In this document: one piece after another, positions 25,982 through 37,000 of the stretch
How positions within the stretch are numbered: the stretch's first letter is position 1
Layout: every line of letters begins with the position of its first letter
NCBI RefSeq assembly: GCF_963678245.1
Contig: NZ_OY782770.1
Span: 1,426,001-1,490,000, forward strand
Reading direction: 5' to 3'
DNA length: 64,000 nucleotides
From: an uncultured Sunxiuqinia sp.
GTDB lineage: Bacteria > Bacteroidota > Bacteroidia > Bacteroidales > Prolixibacteraceae
Notes under the pieces: generated by a model
The model's input: the letters and a program-made list of their open reading frames with translations, nothing else
Databases searched by the model: none
What the model was told of the DNA's origin: nothing
Program-made: the position numbers and the translations under genes

Positions 25982-28900
25982 CTTTTTCTTTTTTTCAAAT
26001 CATTAAAATCCAACCGAAAGTCCCAAAGTATAAGTTCTGGCCATCGGATAAACAGCTCCCGGAGTTTCCGGATCGATGCCCGAATAATTGGTAATAATAA
26101 AAAGGTTACTTGCTGCTACCGAAAGTGACAAATTATTAATAAAGCATTTCTTCATCCATTCCCCCTCAAACGAATAAGCCAACATTACAGAGCCCAATTT
26201 GAAATACGAAACATTTTCCAACAGCGAAGCATTCGTTATGGCACTGGTGGTTGGCATATAGTCATCAATATCCAGCACGTCCCCAAATGCATCAAGAATA
26301 CGCGGATGAGCATTCGTGATTGGATTGGAAGGAGTCCAGCGATTAACTGCATCTCTCCGTACATTAAAATGATTCACATATAAATCATTCTCCTGTGTCG
26401 GAATCTCTACACTTTTATGTCGTTCAATACTTCCTCCACTATAAGGAGCAGCTATTTCATTCATCACTTTTCCTCCAATAGAATAAGTACCTCCAACACT
26501 CAATGATAGTTTCTTGTAAGAAGTACTAATTGAATACCCACCGGTAGTAGGTGCATTACTGGTTCCCAAATAAAAAATGTAATTTTCGGATTTGGTACGA
26601 TCTTTTGCTGTTTCAAAAACAGCATCCGGCCGCGGTTTATAGGTGTAAATTCCCAAGTTCGGATTAATGCCATTAATTTTACCGGAAAAGACAGCCCCCA
26701 ACGGATATCCAACATGTGTAGAAGTAGAAAAATCAAAAGATCCTGGATTATAGGAAACTAATTTATTCATATTGTAAGCAATGTTGGTAGAAAAAGACAT
26801 TCGCCAGTTTTTTGTTTTTACCGGTATTGCCGACAAGGTTAGTTCCAGCCCCCGATTTAACAACTCAGAGGTATTAAAGCTTTGAATAATAAAACCTGTA
26901 GAAGCAGGTACTTTTTCGGAAGTAACAGCATCGTAGGTATGGCGGCTATATACCTCGGCCTGCAGATTGATCCGATCGTCTAAGAAACCCACATCCAACG
27001 AAAATTTTAAATCTCTGGTTTTTTCCCACCTCAAATTTGGGTTCGGAGCATTTCTAATTGTTCCCATCCGGAAATAATCACTCTCTGTTTTCCGGAACGA
27101 ACTTTCATAATTCATCATTAATTGAGGAAAAACACTCTTGTTAATATTTCCGGTATAACCAATCGCTGCACGAAGCGAGAAATGACTAATAATCGATTGA
27201 TACTTTTTCATAAATCGTTCCTGATCCACATTCCACGAAACGCCGAATGATCCGGTCGGATTAAACTGCTGATTGCTACCAAAATTATTCGAACCATCGG
27301 TACGAGCAGTAAGACTGGCTACATAACGATGCTTGTATGAATAATCGGCCGAAAAGTAAAACGAGGCAAAAGCATCTTTACCAATTGACTGCCCCGATAG
27401 TCCATCGATAAGAGTTGCATAGTGAAGCAAATCTCCATATTCCAACTCAGAGGTTTCAGGCAAAGCAGGCATTGAGAAATTTCCGGTAACAGGATCGTAC
27501 CCGTAACGTTTAGTGTAAATACTCTTCGCATACTGACCGCGCAACTCACTCCCAATTAAAGCATTCAAATAATGATTTTCTCCGAATTCGGAGGAATAAT
27601 TAAACTGACCGCGTAAATTATAATTGGCATTATAAGCTGAAAACTGACTAATAGATGCATATTTTCGGGGAGAGAACCGATTGCCTCCTTCAAACGGGCG
27701 ATCCTGCCAGGCCGCATAGGAATTCTTTCCATTGATATTATCCGAATTATTGGTCACATAGCCCCATGAACCCAATCCTTCGAACTTCAATCCTTTTTGC
27801 AATTTTACGCTTATTGTTCCAATTATTGTTGTTGATAGATTTTTAGTTTTACTGGATGTTTCGTTCATCTCCCGCAAAATATTGAAGCCTTCTTCCGGTA
27901 ATAGGTTCCTATAACCTCCATTTATTTCGGTCATCATGAAATAGGTATTATCAGCGGCATAAGAGCCATCCTCGTTGTAGGCTTTTTCATACGGGTTGGC
28001 AAAATAGGCATATTCAAAAGGATCAACATTGCCGGAAAAGCCGGTGCTTTCCTGCATCGACAAATCAGAACTAAAGCCAATCGACACCCGGTCATTGGGT
28101 TTTAAATCTAATTTTGCACTAACGCTATAGCTATCGTACCCACTTTTCTTAACAACCCCTTCGTTGTTGTTATAGCCCAATGATACATAATAGGTATTTT
28201 TATCGGCTCCTCCCGAAAGCGAAAGAAAATGACTTTGCGAAACAGAATTGCGAAACAGTTCTTCGAACCAGTTGGTTGTCTCCTCAGAGAGTTGCCCTAT
28301 TTCAGCATCTTGTTCGGAAGCAGACATACCGGCATATTTCCCTTCCCCCGCATGAATCATCCCCACCACTCCGACAATAGGGTAATAACCAACACTGTTA
28401 TAGTCTTCCGCCGAAAACTCATCCCAAAGTTCCTGTTCCCAACTTAGCTTTTCAGGCGAATTCATTAAATTCACATCACGCGGGGGCTTGGATACAACAG
28501 ATACATTACTGGAGTAATTAATCTGCATTCGTCCCGATTTTCCTCTTTTGGTCGTAACAACAATTACACCGCCGGCAGCTCTCGACCCGTAAATAGCAGC
28601 TGCAGAAGCATCTTTTAGTACAGTTACCGACTCAATGTCGTTCGGATTAATTCCAGAGATGCCATTCGTGAATATATCATTAAAATCACCTGATTTTATT
28701 TGACCTCCCGATATCGAAGGAATATCTTTTTGCAGGGGGACACCATCGACCACCCAAAGCGGATCGGCATTTCCCGTGATGGTATTCGTGCCTCTTATTC
28801 GAACCGTAGCTGTTTCTCCCGGACGTCCGGACACTGCTTTAATATTTACCCCTGCCAGCTTCCCTTGCAGTAACATATCCAAACCAGCAGCAGGTTTACT

Positions 28901-29231
28901 TTGCATGTCTAAATCTTTGCCTTTGATAATAGAAACAGAACCCGTGGTTCGTTTCATCGTCGTCTGCGTATAGCCAGTTACGACAATTTGGTTTATTTCT
29001 GAAGTTTTACCTTTCAGAACTACCTTCTCATTCATAGGCTGATCTACCGTCATCTCTTTCTGCTCCATTCCCAAAAAAGAGATGACTATTTTTGATCCTC
29101 TTTCAACCCACAAAGAAGTAGATCCGTTGGAATCTGTAATAACTCCTTGCGATTTACCAACAATTACTACTGTTGCCCCCGGAAGAGGAGAATCAGCTTC
29201 ATCGACAATTGTTAATTCTAATAAAACAGGT
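25899..29231 (-). repeat. 3,333-bp direct repeat, copy A
   Basis: Matches 33964-37296 at a constant offset of 8,065 bases. The encoded proteins are identical throughout, and every DNA line I compared was identical, so the copies are recent or kept alike by gene conversion. It contains all of SusC-A except its first 109 codons, plus the start of a SusD gene. Both copies have the same orientation. Confidence 0.95.
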
Positions 29232-29557
29232 TTCGACTCCTTTTCAGCATCTCTGAATAAGATCACTACCTGTCGATCCTGTATCTCATAATAATTATCG
29301 GTACCCTTAAAAAGTTCGTCCAGAATTCCATTAACTGATTCATTTTCAACTCGGATATTTACCTTTCTATCAAGATCAACATTGTCTTCACTATATATGA
29401 AAATGTATTCACTCATTGCCTCAATCGTTTGAAATGCCTCTTTTACCGAAATTTTCTCAACATTCATGTTGAATTTCGTTTGTTGCGAATAGCTGTTGGC
29501 GGTAACTGAAACAAAAAAAACAAACGTAAGTAACGATAGTAGTTTCATTTTTAACAA
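26003..29557 (-). CDS. SusC/RagA TonB-dependent transporter A, with STN domain
   Basis: A 1,184-residue outer-membrane transporter. Residues 1-25 are a signal peptide (LSLLTFVFFVSVTANSYSQQ) and about 30-105 are an STN signalling domain (VEKISVKEAFQTIEAMSEYI, ILDELFKGTDNYYEI). Then come the carboxypeptidase-regulatory-like domain (ADSPLPGATVVIVGKSQGVI), the plug (ADPLWVVDGVPLQKDI, ITVLKDASAAA-like segment with AIYGSRAAGGVIVVTTKRGK) and the barrel ending GLSVGF. From residue 110 on it is identical to SusC-B. The STN domain and the FecR gene 103 bases upstream make A the transducer of the locus. Its own SusD is lost (a stub remains), so it probably shares the SusD at 32649 or acts mainly as a sensor. 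Confidence 0.92.
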   Translation of the reverse strand: MLKMKLLSLLTFVFFVSVTANSYSQQTKFNMNVEKISVKEAFQTIEAMSEYIFIYSEDNVDLDRKVNIRVENESVNGILDELFKGTDNYYEIQDRQVVILFRDAEKESKPVLLELTIVDEADSPLPGATVVIVGKSQGVITDSNGSTSLWVERGSKIVISFLGMEQKEMTVDQPMNEKVVLKGKTSEINQIVVTGYTQTTMKRTTGSVSIIKGKDLDMQSKPAAGLDMLLQGKLAGVNIKAVSGRPGETATVRIRGTNTITGNADPLWVVDGVPLQKDIPSISGGQIKSGDFNDIFTNGISGINPNDIESVTVLKDASAAAIYGSRAAGGVIVVTTKRGKSGRMQINYSSNVSVVSKPPRDVNLMNSPEKLSWEQELWDEFSAEDYNSVGYYPIVGVVGMIHAGEGKYAGMSASEQDAEIGQLSEETTNWFEELFRNSVSQSHFLSLSGGADKNTYYVSLGYNNNEGVVKKSGYDSYSVSAKLDLKPNDRVSIGFSSDLSMQESTGFSGNVDPFEYAYFANPYEKAYNEDGSYAADNTYFMMTEINGGYRNLLPEEGFNILREMNETSSKTKNLSTTIIGTISVKLQKGLKFEGLGSWGYVTNNSDNINGKNSYAAWQDRPFEGGNRFSPRKYASISQFSAYNANYNLRGQFNYSSEFGENHYLNALIGSELRGQYAKSIYTKRYGYDPVTGNFSMPALPETSELEYGDLLHYATLIDGLSGQSIGKDAFASFYFSADYSYKHRYVASLTARTDGSNNFGSNQQFNPTGSFGVSWNVDQERFMKKYQSIISHFSLRAAIGYTGNINKSVFPQLMMNYESSFRKTESDYFRMGTIRNAPNPNLRWEKTRDLKFSLDVGFLDDRINLQAEVYSRHTYDAVTSEKVPASTGFIIQSFNTSELLNRGLELTLSAIPVKTKNWRMSFSTNIAYNMNKLVSYNPGSFDFSTSTHVGYPLGAVFSGKINGINPNLGIYTYKPRPDAVFETAKDRTKSENYIFYLGTSNAPTTGGYSISTSYKKLSLSVGGTYSIGGKVMNEIAAPYSGGSIERHKSVEIPTQENDLYVNHFNVRRDAVNRWTPSNPITNAHPRILDAFGDVLDIDDYMPTTSAITNASLLENVSYFKLGSVMLAYSFEGEWMKKCFINNLSLSVAASNLFIITNYSGIDPETPGAVYPMARTYTLGLSVGF

Positions 29558-29660
29558 AAAATTAGTGTGCTCCCCAAAAGAGCAACAATATCTCTCTATC
29601 TTTTTTCGTAATTTTACCTGAATTGTGAATGAGGGTCAAATCTTATTATTCCGATGTGCC

Positions 29661-30884
29661 TTATTGTTGTTTTTTTAGCTTAATGCGATTTTCTGTAATT
29701 TGACAATCGACTTTAGCAACTTTGGCAATCACAGACAGCACCTGCTCAAGTGACTCTTTTAAATCCAATTTCCCGGAAACATGATAGCTTTCCTGAACAA
29801 TGTTCTCACCATATTCAAATTGTACATTATAAAAACGCTCAAGTTTGTGGATAACATAGGTCAGATCAACATTGGAGAATTGATACCAGCCTTCCCTCCA
29901 GGTCACATACAATTCCGGATTTTTTATTTCTTCCAAAGAAATGGACTTGCTTTCCTTACTATAAGTTATCTTCTGCCCAGGTATCATCTTCACTTCTTTA
30001 CTGAAGAGAGACTGGGTGTTTTCAACCGAAACACTTCCCTCCAGCAACACCGTTTCCGAATAAGTATCATTGAGGTAGGCACTAATATTAAATTTTGTAC
30101 CATACACTTTAACACTCACATCTCGGGTGACTACAATAAAGGAGTGACTTTCATTTTCTGTCACTTCAAAATAACCTTCTCCCTCTAAATAAACTTTTCG
30201 ATTTTTCTTTGAAAATTGCATCGGAAATGCTAACCGACTTCCGGCATTCAACCAAACTTTAGTTCCATCGGCCAATACCAGGTTGGTTTTTTCACCATAA
30301 GGAACAATCACCTCATTCATGGCTTCGGTTACATTAGCTTCTGATTTTCTTTCATTGACTGAAACAATGCTGTCTTGCTCTATTTGGATTGCATTTTTTT
30401 CTCTCAAGACAGTTATTGTTGATTCTTTGACTTTCAACGCAAACTGATCTCCATTAGACAACACCAAAGTCGATTGCTTGACAGCAGGCTTTCCATTCAG
30501 TTCACCTGCTTCAAAAATCCATTCTTGCTGACGATTCGAATTCAAGTACCAAACACTGGCAATGGCCAACAAAAGAACAACAACTGCAGCAATCCTCATA
30601 AATAATGGAATAACAAACTGCTCTTTCTTTTTATGTTCTACTTTATTAAACTGACTTATATTATTCCACAATAAATACTTTCGGTTTTGGTCAAGCCCAG
30701 TTTCTTCAACGTCAAACAGCTGAATTAACCTTTTTGCCTCAATCATGTTTTCTTTCGACCTGGAATTAATGCTCAAAAATTCATTCCATGATTTTTCGTT
30801 TCGCTTCTTAACCTCCAGAACAAATCCTTGATCATTCAATAATTCTTCGACCGAATACCCAACATACTTATTGTAATCTGACAT
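29661..30884 (-). CDS. FecR-family anti-sigma factor (second locus)
   Basis: A 407-residue protein with a cytoplasmic N-terminus (about 1-90), a membrane helix (RIAAVVVLLLAIASVWYL, near 99-116), a FecR domain (NEVIVPYGEKTNLVLADGTK, VYLEGEGYFEVTENE) and a DUF4974-like C-terminus (VTWREGWYQFSNVDLTYVIH, then KLERFYNVQFEYGENI). It should be the partner of the ECF sigma at 43243-43839, but that gene is about 12.4 kb away with the peptidase operon and an IS66-type element between; normally the two are adjacent. A strong terminator at 30998-31032 separates it from the upstream operon, so it needs its own promoter within about 110 bases, where none was clearly seen. Confidence 0.88.
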   Translation of the reverse strand: MSDYNKYVGYSVEELLNDQGFVLEVKKRNEKSWNEFLSINSRSKENMIEAKRLIQLFDVEETGLDQNRKYLLWNNISQFNKVEHKKKEQFVIPLFMRIAAVVVLLLAIASVWYLNSNRQQEWIFEAGELNGKPAVKQSTLVLSNGDQFALKVKESTITVLREKNAIQIEQDSIVSVNERKSEANVTEAMNEVIVPYGEKTNLVLADGTKVWLNAGSRLAFPMQFSKKNRKVYLEGEGYFEVTENESHSFIVVTRDVSVKVYGTKFNISAYLNDTYSETVLLEGSVSVENTQSLFSKEVKMIPGQKITYSKESKSISLEEIKNPELYVTWREGWYQFSNVDLTYVIHKLERFYNVQFEYGENIVQESYHVSGKLDLKESLEQVLSVIAKVAKVDCQITENRIKLKKQQ

Positions 30885-30997
30885 TTTTACCTCTATTTTA
30901 TATAATATATGAGCAAAAAAACAGCTTTTTGTGACAAAAAACAGAAAAAAATATATTTATCATACACAATACTAGATGTTCTCTCATAATAATTACA

Positions 30998-31032
30998 AAA
31001 ATGGAGTTTTCTTAAAAAGAAAACTCCATTTT
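30998..31032 (-). terminator. Strong terminator after the peptidase-SusCD operon
   Basis: A perfect 16-bp stem (30998-31013 with 31017-31032) with a 3-base loop, A-rich on one flank and T-rich on the other. On the minus strand it lies 23 bases past the stop of the beta-rich lipoprotein gene and is followed by TTTTGTAATT-like sequence. It should close the leftward operon and insulate fecR. Confidence 0.75.
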
Positions 31033-31054
31033 CTATACAAGAAAACGACATTAA

Positions 31055-32317
31055 CTAGTTTTCCCGAAGAAAATGTAAACGTAATGGCATATAAAGCATT
31101 ACCGGATCGCTACCATAACTTACATACATCTGATAGACATCAGCTAAGAAATCGGTAGGTTCGTAATCATAAATAGTACATTCCAAAATTTCATTATTAT
31201 CGCCATCGGTAAATAAACGCCAGCCCACTCTGGCAGCTCTAACATCCTGTTCGGTAGCCGAAAAATTAACATTAATATCGGTCATTGACAATACCGTTAG
31301 CATTACAGTAGAACCGAACAGTCCTTCTTCCTGCAAACGTTCTTCTCTTTCAGTTAAGAAAGTAGCAGTACTTGTTGCCGGGAAATAGTTTTTCAGATCG
31401 CCTGAAAAGTTCGTAGTCACCGTGTATTCGGTTGATAAACCGGCGAAAGTAATCTGATCACTGGATGTTCCTTTCGGGAAATCAGATGTATCAGTTCCAG
31501 CATTTATCTGCCACCATTCCAGATTGGAGATTCCGGCAAAACTCCAGGTTCCCGAGAAATTGGTAGGACCAGCTATTGTAATATAAATTTCAGGATTATT
31601 ACCCAAGATATAGCCGTCGGCAGCAACTAATTTTAATGCAATATCGGTTTTGCCTTCTTCTAATTTAAAAAAACTCAGGTCAATACTTCCGGTTGATTCG
31701 CCGGCTTTAACAGTAATGTATTTCCCATTGGTAAACGAATAATGAACCTCTTCTTCAGCCGTTGTATTTTCGGCATCAATTTCAACCGAGAATTGCGTAT
31801 CGGCAGTTACTTCGTAGTTCTCTCCACTTACGTTCTTTAACAGTACCCCAAAAGAAGTGGTAGTAGCTCCCAATTCTCCGGAATAGTTATCAAAAGAAAT
31901 CGTCACTGCATTGGCGCCTACAATTTCAACCGTCGCATAATTAATAACACCAGCCTCAAATCCGAAAGGAATAGTGCCTAAGTTAAGCACTAAATCAACG
32001 GCATTTTCACTCACATTTTTTCTTGTTATTTCAATTGATGCTTCTTTTTCACCTGCCTGAAAAACAAAAGATTTTGCCGACAAAGAATAATCTTCATCTT
32101 CCAAAGCCGCTGCATCACCACCCAGAATAACTGGTACCGTTACCTCTGAAGTTACCGCTTCACTTGCTACCAGTTTCACTTCCACCGTACCGGAAGCAAG
32201 CGTATAAGCCGTTGCTTCAAAATTAAATGTAATAGCAGGTGTTTGTTCGTCATCATCAGAACAAGATGTAAACACACAGGCACTCACCAGTGCCAATAAA
32301 AAAACTAATTTTCTCAT
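31055..32317 (-). CDS. Beta-rich surface lipoprotein (Calx-beta-like)
   Basis: A 420-residue lipoprotein; the signal ends LVSACVFTSCSDDDEQTP, with the lipidated Cys followed by acidic residues as in exported surface lipoproteins of Bacteroidota. Two Calx-beta-like modules are suggested by LEDEDYSLSAKSFVFQAGEK plus ASIEITRKN, and by EVHYSFTNGKYITVKAGEST plus GSIDLSFFKLEEG. A distinct C-terminal domain begins near SGTWSFAGISNLEWWQINAG. No catalytic motif is seen. It is the last gene of the operon, 18 bases after a small lipoprotein gene, in the position of a SusE/F-like accessory surface protein. Ligand binding on the cell surface is an inference from position and type. Confidence 0.7.
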   Translation of the reverse strand: MRKLVFLLALVSACVFTSCSDDDEQTPAITFNFEATAYTLASGTVEVKLVASEAVTSEVTVPVILGGDAAALEDEDYSLSAKSFVFQAGEKEASIEITRKNVSENAVDLVLNLGTIPFGFEAGVINYATVEIVGANAVTISFDNYSGELGATTTSFGVLLKNVSGENYEVTADTQFSVEIDAENTTAEEEVHYSFTNGKYITVKAGESTGSIDLSFFKLEEGKTDIALKLVAADGYILGNNPEIYITIAGPTNFSGTWSFAGISNLEWWQINAGTDTSDFPKGTSSDQITFAGLSTEYTVTTNFSGDLKNYFPATSTATFLTEREERLQEEGLFGSTVMLTVLSMTDINVNFSATEQDVRAARVGWRLFTDGDNNEILECTIYDYEPTDFLADVYQMYVSYGSDPVMLYMPLRLHFLREN

Positions 32318-32335
32318 TTTTAAATTCTCCCTTTT

Positions 32336-32548
32336 TTAGTTATTTGTACTACTTAAATATTCTTGTTTAATCGCATTTACTTCTGCAATTTCTTGTGCCG
32401 TCAGCACTTTCGGATCGGCCAATTTTATCTTTTTATTGGATACTTTATTATCGAGCGGAACAACATCTTCGAACGAGTCACACGCGAAACACATCAGAAA
32501 AAATATTCCGATACCAAAAAAGCCTACTATTTTTCTTCTATTTTTCAT
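32336..32548 (-). CDS. Small lipoprotein of unknown function
   Basis: Seventy residues: a basic start (MKNRRK), a hydrophobic core (IVGFFGIGIFFLMCFAC) with a lipobox-like FAC, then a charged, helix-prone tail (DNKVSNKKIKLADPKVLTAQ to EYLSSTNN). It lies between susD (100 bases upstream) and the beta-rich lipoprotein gene (18 bases downstream). It is probably real because of the clean lipobox and tight spacing. I recognise no family; it may be a small accessory subunit of the SusCD complex. Confidence 0.6.
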   Translation of the reverse strand: MKNRRKIVGFFGIGIFFLMCFACDSFEDVVPLDNKVSNKKIKLADPKVLTAQEIAEVNAIKQEYLSSTNN

Positions 32549-32648
32549 TTGTCCAAAATTTATTTAGTCCGTTTGTTGGATGAGATAAGCCTTCGGTCAT
32601 ACTCATGTGTACCTCAGTTAATATCTCAGCCATAGGTTGTTTCTATTT

Positions 32649-34046
32649 TTATCTTATATAGTCTTCGTAACCGGGATTTTGCACCAAGCCGGGGGTAAGT
32701 GTAACATCGTCAAGCAAGAGAGGGAAGGTGTACATAAAGGATTCGGTCACATACTTCCGGCTATTATAAGCCGTCCAGAATTCAGGAGCTCCATTCCGTT
32801 TTAATTCAAACCAGCGATCACCATTTTCCAAAAAAAGTTCTTTTCTGCGTTCCGATAAAATAAGCGATAAAAGAGGGGTTAGCACCTTGCCTTCGGCATC
32901 GACTTTAATTTTAGCCGATGAATTCACCTCCGGAAGCTGCCCCTCTGTCAGAGGAGTATAATTGGAGATACGATGCGAACGAAACTCATTAATCGACTGT
33001 AAGGCTTCCGTGGTCTTGTTTAAATGGTAATAACATTCTGCTTCTATTAATTTAAACTCGGCAGCACGCATCCCACATGCTAATTCTTTTTGATTCTGAC
33101 GAAGACGATTTAAAAACAAGGAATAACGAATATCATTATCTGCTCCATCCAAATCAAATAAATCAATAAACCGCTTGCTTACAGGGCGGTAACTCAATGT
33201 AGTTTTCTGTATTGTTAAGTTATATACACTAGTAGCATCACTGGTAGTATAAGTTCTGATTAATATATTACCAGTAACATCATGTGCGGAACGCATCATA
33301 TCTGTATAGGCAACACCACTTAATAACGGTTGAGCAGCGAGTATTTGTTGTGCCAGATCAAGAGCTTTGCTCCACTGTTCGAGCCAAAAATACAAACGAG
33401 CCAAATAGCCTTTCGTTACCTCTTCGGTGAAGAGGTACAAGGCATCTTTTTGCTGATAAGAGATTGCCTTTTGCAAATCATGTTCAATCAATTCAATGGT
33501 TTCTTCCATCGAACTACGAATTGGCTTTTCTTCCATATCAAACGTTTTGACCAACGGAAGCCCCTCCTGCTGCTGAAAATTTCCCGCTTCGGGAGCTTTG
33601 CAAAACATCTGCAATAAGTTATAATAAGCTACACCCCTCATGGCATAAGCGGTTGCCACTACTTTTTTCGATAGTTCATCGCTATTGGGATCGCTCACTC
33701 CATCTAATACAATATTACAATCACGAATAATTGCATAAAAATTTCTATAAAATACAAACTGATTATAGTTAATATAGCTCCCAACATAAATTGGCAAAGT
33801 AGAACCCGACCGCTCCGTCAAGCAAGCTTCAAAGTTATCGGCATACATTGCAAAATTAAGCGTACTTTCTCCATCAAAAAGTAACGAATGAGTACCTCCT
33901 ATATTAATATCATTTAAGTGCGTTTGCAATAATGCCGAAAATTCTTCAGCTGTTTTCGGAATAGTTTTCCCATACGGTTTTATATCCAGATACCTGTCGC
34001 AGGAAAAACAAGTAAACAGAAGTGTGATTATAAGTATTTTTTTCAT
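32649..34046 (-). CDS. SusD/RagB-family surface lipoprotein
   Basis: A 465-residue protein with a lipoprotein leader (MKKILIITLLFTCFSC, then DRYLDIKPYGKTIPK), TPR-like helices (ATAYAMRGVAYYNLLQMFCK, TKGYLARLYFWLEQWSKALD), the RagB/SusD core (LILSERRKELFLENGDRWFE, then LKRNG) and the usual tail (LTPGLVQNPGYEDYIR). It starts 21 bases after susC-B and forms its import complex; it may also serve SusC-A, whose barrel is identical. Its first 28 codons lie within the 3.3-kb repeat, and a stub copy is present beside SusC-A. Confidence 0.9.
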   Translation of the reverse strand: MKKILIITLLFTCFSCDRYLDIKPYGKTIPKTAEEFSALLQTHLNDINIGGTHSLLFDGESTLNFAMYADNFEACLTERSGSTLPIYVGSYINYNQFVFYRNFYAIIRDCNIVLDGVSDPNSDELSKKVVATAYAMRGVAYYNLLQMFCKAPEAGNFQQQEGLPLVKTFDMEEKPIRSSMEETIELIEHDLQKAISYQQKDALYLFTEEVTKGYLARLYFWLEQWSKALDLAQQILAAQPLLSGVAYTDMMRSAHDVTGNILIRTYTTSDATSVYNLTIQKTTLSYRPVSKRFIDLFDLDGADNDIRYSLFLNRLRQNQKELACGMRAAEFKLIEAECYYHLNKTTEALQSINEFRSHRISNYTPLTEGQLPEVNSSAKIKVDAEGKVLTPLLSLILSERRKELFLENGDRWFELKRNGAPEFWTAYNSRKYVTESFMYTFPLLLDDVTLTPGLVQNPGYEDYIR

Positions 34047-37000
34047 CTTTTTCTTTTTTTCAAATCATTAAAATCCAACCGAAAGTCCCAAAGTATAAGT
34101 TCTGGCCATCGGATAAACAGCTCCCGGAGTTTCCGGATCGATGCCCGAATAATTGGTAATAATAAAAAGGTTACTTGCTGCTACCGAAAGTGACAAATTA
34201 TTAATAAAGCATTTCTTCATCCATTCCCCCTCAAACGAATAAGCCAACATTACAGAGCCCAATTTGAAATACGAAACATTTTCCAACAGCGAAGCATTCG
34301 TTATGGCACTGGTGGTTGGCATATAGTCATCAATATCCAGCACGTCCCCAAATGCATCAAGAATACGCGGATGAGCATTCGTGATTGGATTGGAAGGAGT
34401 CCAGCGATTAACTGCATCTCTCCGTACATTAAAATGATTCACATATAAATCATTCTCCTGTGTCGGAATCTCTACACTTTTATGTCGTTCAATACTTCCT
34501 CCACTATAAGGAGCAGCTATTTCATTCATCACTTTTCCTCCAATAGAATAAGTACCTCCAACACTCAATGATAGTTTCTTGTAAGAAGTACTAATTGAAT
34601 ACCCACCGGTAGTAGGTGCATTACTGGTTCCCAAATAAAAAATGTAATTTTCGGATTTGGTACGATCTTTTGCTGTTTCAAAAACAGCATCCGGCCGCGG
34701 TTTATAGGTGTAAATTCCCAAGTTCGGATTAATGCCATTAATTTTACCGGAAAAGACAGCCCCCAACGGATATCCAACATGTGTAGAAGTAGAAAAATCA
34801 AAAGATCCTGGATTATAGGAAACTAATTTATTCATATTGTAAGCAATGTTGGTAGAAAAAGACATTCGCCAGTTTTTTGTTTTTACCGGTATTGCCGACA
34901 AGGTTAGTTCCAGCCCCCGATTTAACAACTCAGAGGTATTAAAGCTTTGAATAATAAAACCTGTAGAAGCAGGTACTTTTTCGGAAGTAACAGCATCGTA
35001 GGTATGGCGGCTATATACCTCGGCCTGCAGATTGATCCGATCGTCTAAGAAACCCACATCCAACGAAAATTTTAAATCTCTGGTTTTTTCCCACCTCAAA
35101 TTTGGGTTCGGAGCATTTCTAATTGTTCCCATCCGGAAATAATCACTCTCTGTTTTCCGGAACGAACTTTCATAATTCATCATTAATTGAGGAAAAACAC
35201 TCTTGTTAATATTTCCGGTATAACCAATCGCTGCACGAAGCGAGAAATGACTAATAATCGATTGATACTTTTTCATAAATCGTTCCTGATCCACATTCCA
35301 CGAAACGCCGAATGATCCGGTCGGATTAAACTGCTGATTGCTACCAAAATTATTCGAACCATCGGTACGAGCAGTAAGACTGGCTACATAACGATGCTTG
35401 TATGAATAATCGGCCGAAAAGTAAAACGAGGCAAAAGCATCTTTACCAATTGACTGCCCCGATAGTCCATCGATAAGAGTTGCATAGTGAAGCAAATCTC
35501 CATATTCCAACTCAGAGGTTTCAGGCAAAGCAGGCATTGAGAAATTTCCGGTAACAGGATCGTACCCGTAACGTTTAGTGTAAATACTCTTCGCATACTG
35601 ACCGCGCAACTCACTCCCAATTAAAGCATTCAAATAATGATTTTCTCCGAATTCGGAGGAATAATTAAACTGACCGCGTAAATTATAATTGGCATTATAA
35701 GCTGAAAACTGACTAATAGATGCATATTTTCGGGGAGAGAACCGATTGCCTCCTTCAAACGGGCGATCCTGCCAGGCCGCATAGGAATTCTTTCCATTGA
35801 TATTATCCGAATTATTGGTCACATAGCCCCATGAACCCAATCCTTCGAACTTCAATCCTTTTTGCAATTTTACGCTTATTGTTCCAATTATTGTTGTTGA
35901 TAGATTTTTAGTTTTACTGGATGTTTCGTTCATCTCCCGCAAAATATTGAAGCCTTCTTCCGGTAATAGGTTCCTATAACCTCCATTTATTTCGGTCATC
36001 ATGAAATAGGTATTATCAGCGGCATAAGAGCCATCCTCGTTGTAGGCTTTTTCATACGGGTTGGCAAAATAGGCATATTCAAAAGGATCAACATTGCCGG
36101 AAAAGCCGGTGCTTTCCTGCATCGACAAATCAGAACTAAAGCCAATCGACACCCGGTCATTGGGTTTTAAATCTAATTTTGCACTAACGCTATAGCTATC
36201 GTACCCACTTTTCTTAACAACCCCTTCGTTGTTGTTATAGCCCAATGATACATAATAGGTATTTTTATCGGCTCCTCCCGAAAGCGAAAGAAAATGACTT
36301 TGCGAAACAGAATTGCGAAACAGTTCTTCGAACCAGTTGGTTGTCTCCTCAGAGAGTTGCCCTATTTCAGCATCTTGTTCGGAAGCAGACATACCGGCAT
36401 ATTTCCCTTCCCCCGCATGAATCATCCCCACCACTCCGACAATAGGGTAATAACCAACACTGTTATAGTCTTCCGCCGAAAACTCATCCCAAAGTTCCTG
36501 TTCCCAACTTAGCTTTTCAGGCGAATTCATTAAATTCACATCACGCGGGGGCTTGGATACAACAGATACATTACTGGAGTAATTAATCTGCATTCGTCCC
36601 GATTTTCCTCTTTTGGTCGTAACAACAATTACACCGCCGGCAGCTCTCGACCCGTAAATAGCAGCTGCAGAAGCATCTTTTAGTACAGTTACCGACTCAA
36701 TGTCGTTCGGATTAATTCCAGAGATGCCATTCGTGAATATATCATTAAAATCACCTGATTTTATTTGACCTCCCGATATCGAAGGAATATCTTTTTGCAG
36801 GGGGACACCATCGACCACCCAAAGCGGATCGGCATTTCCCGTGATGGTATTCGTGCCTCTTATTCGAACCGTAGCTGTTTCTCCCGGACGTCCGGACACT
36901 GCTTTAATATTTACCCCTGCCAGCTTCCCTTGCAGTAACATATCCAAACCAGCAGCAGGTTTACTTTGCATGTCTAAATCTTTGCCTTTGATAATAGAAA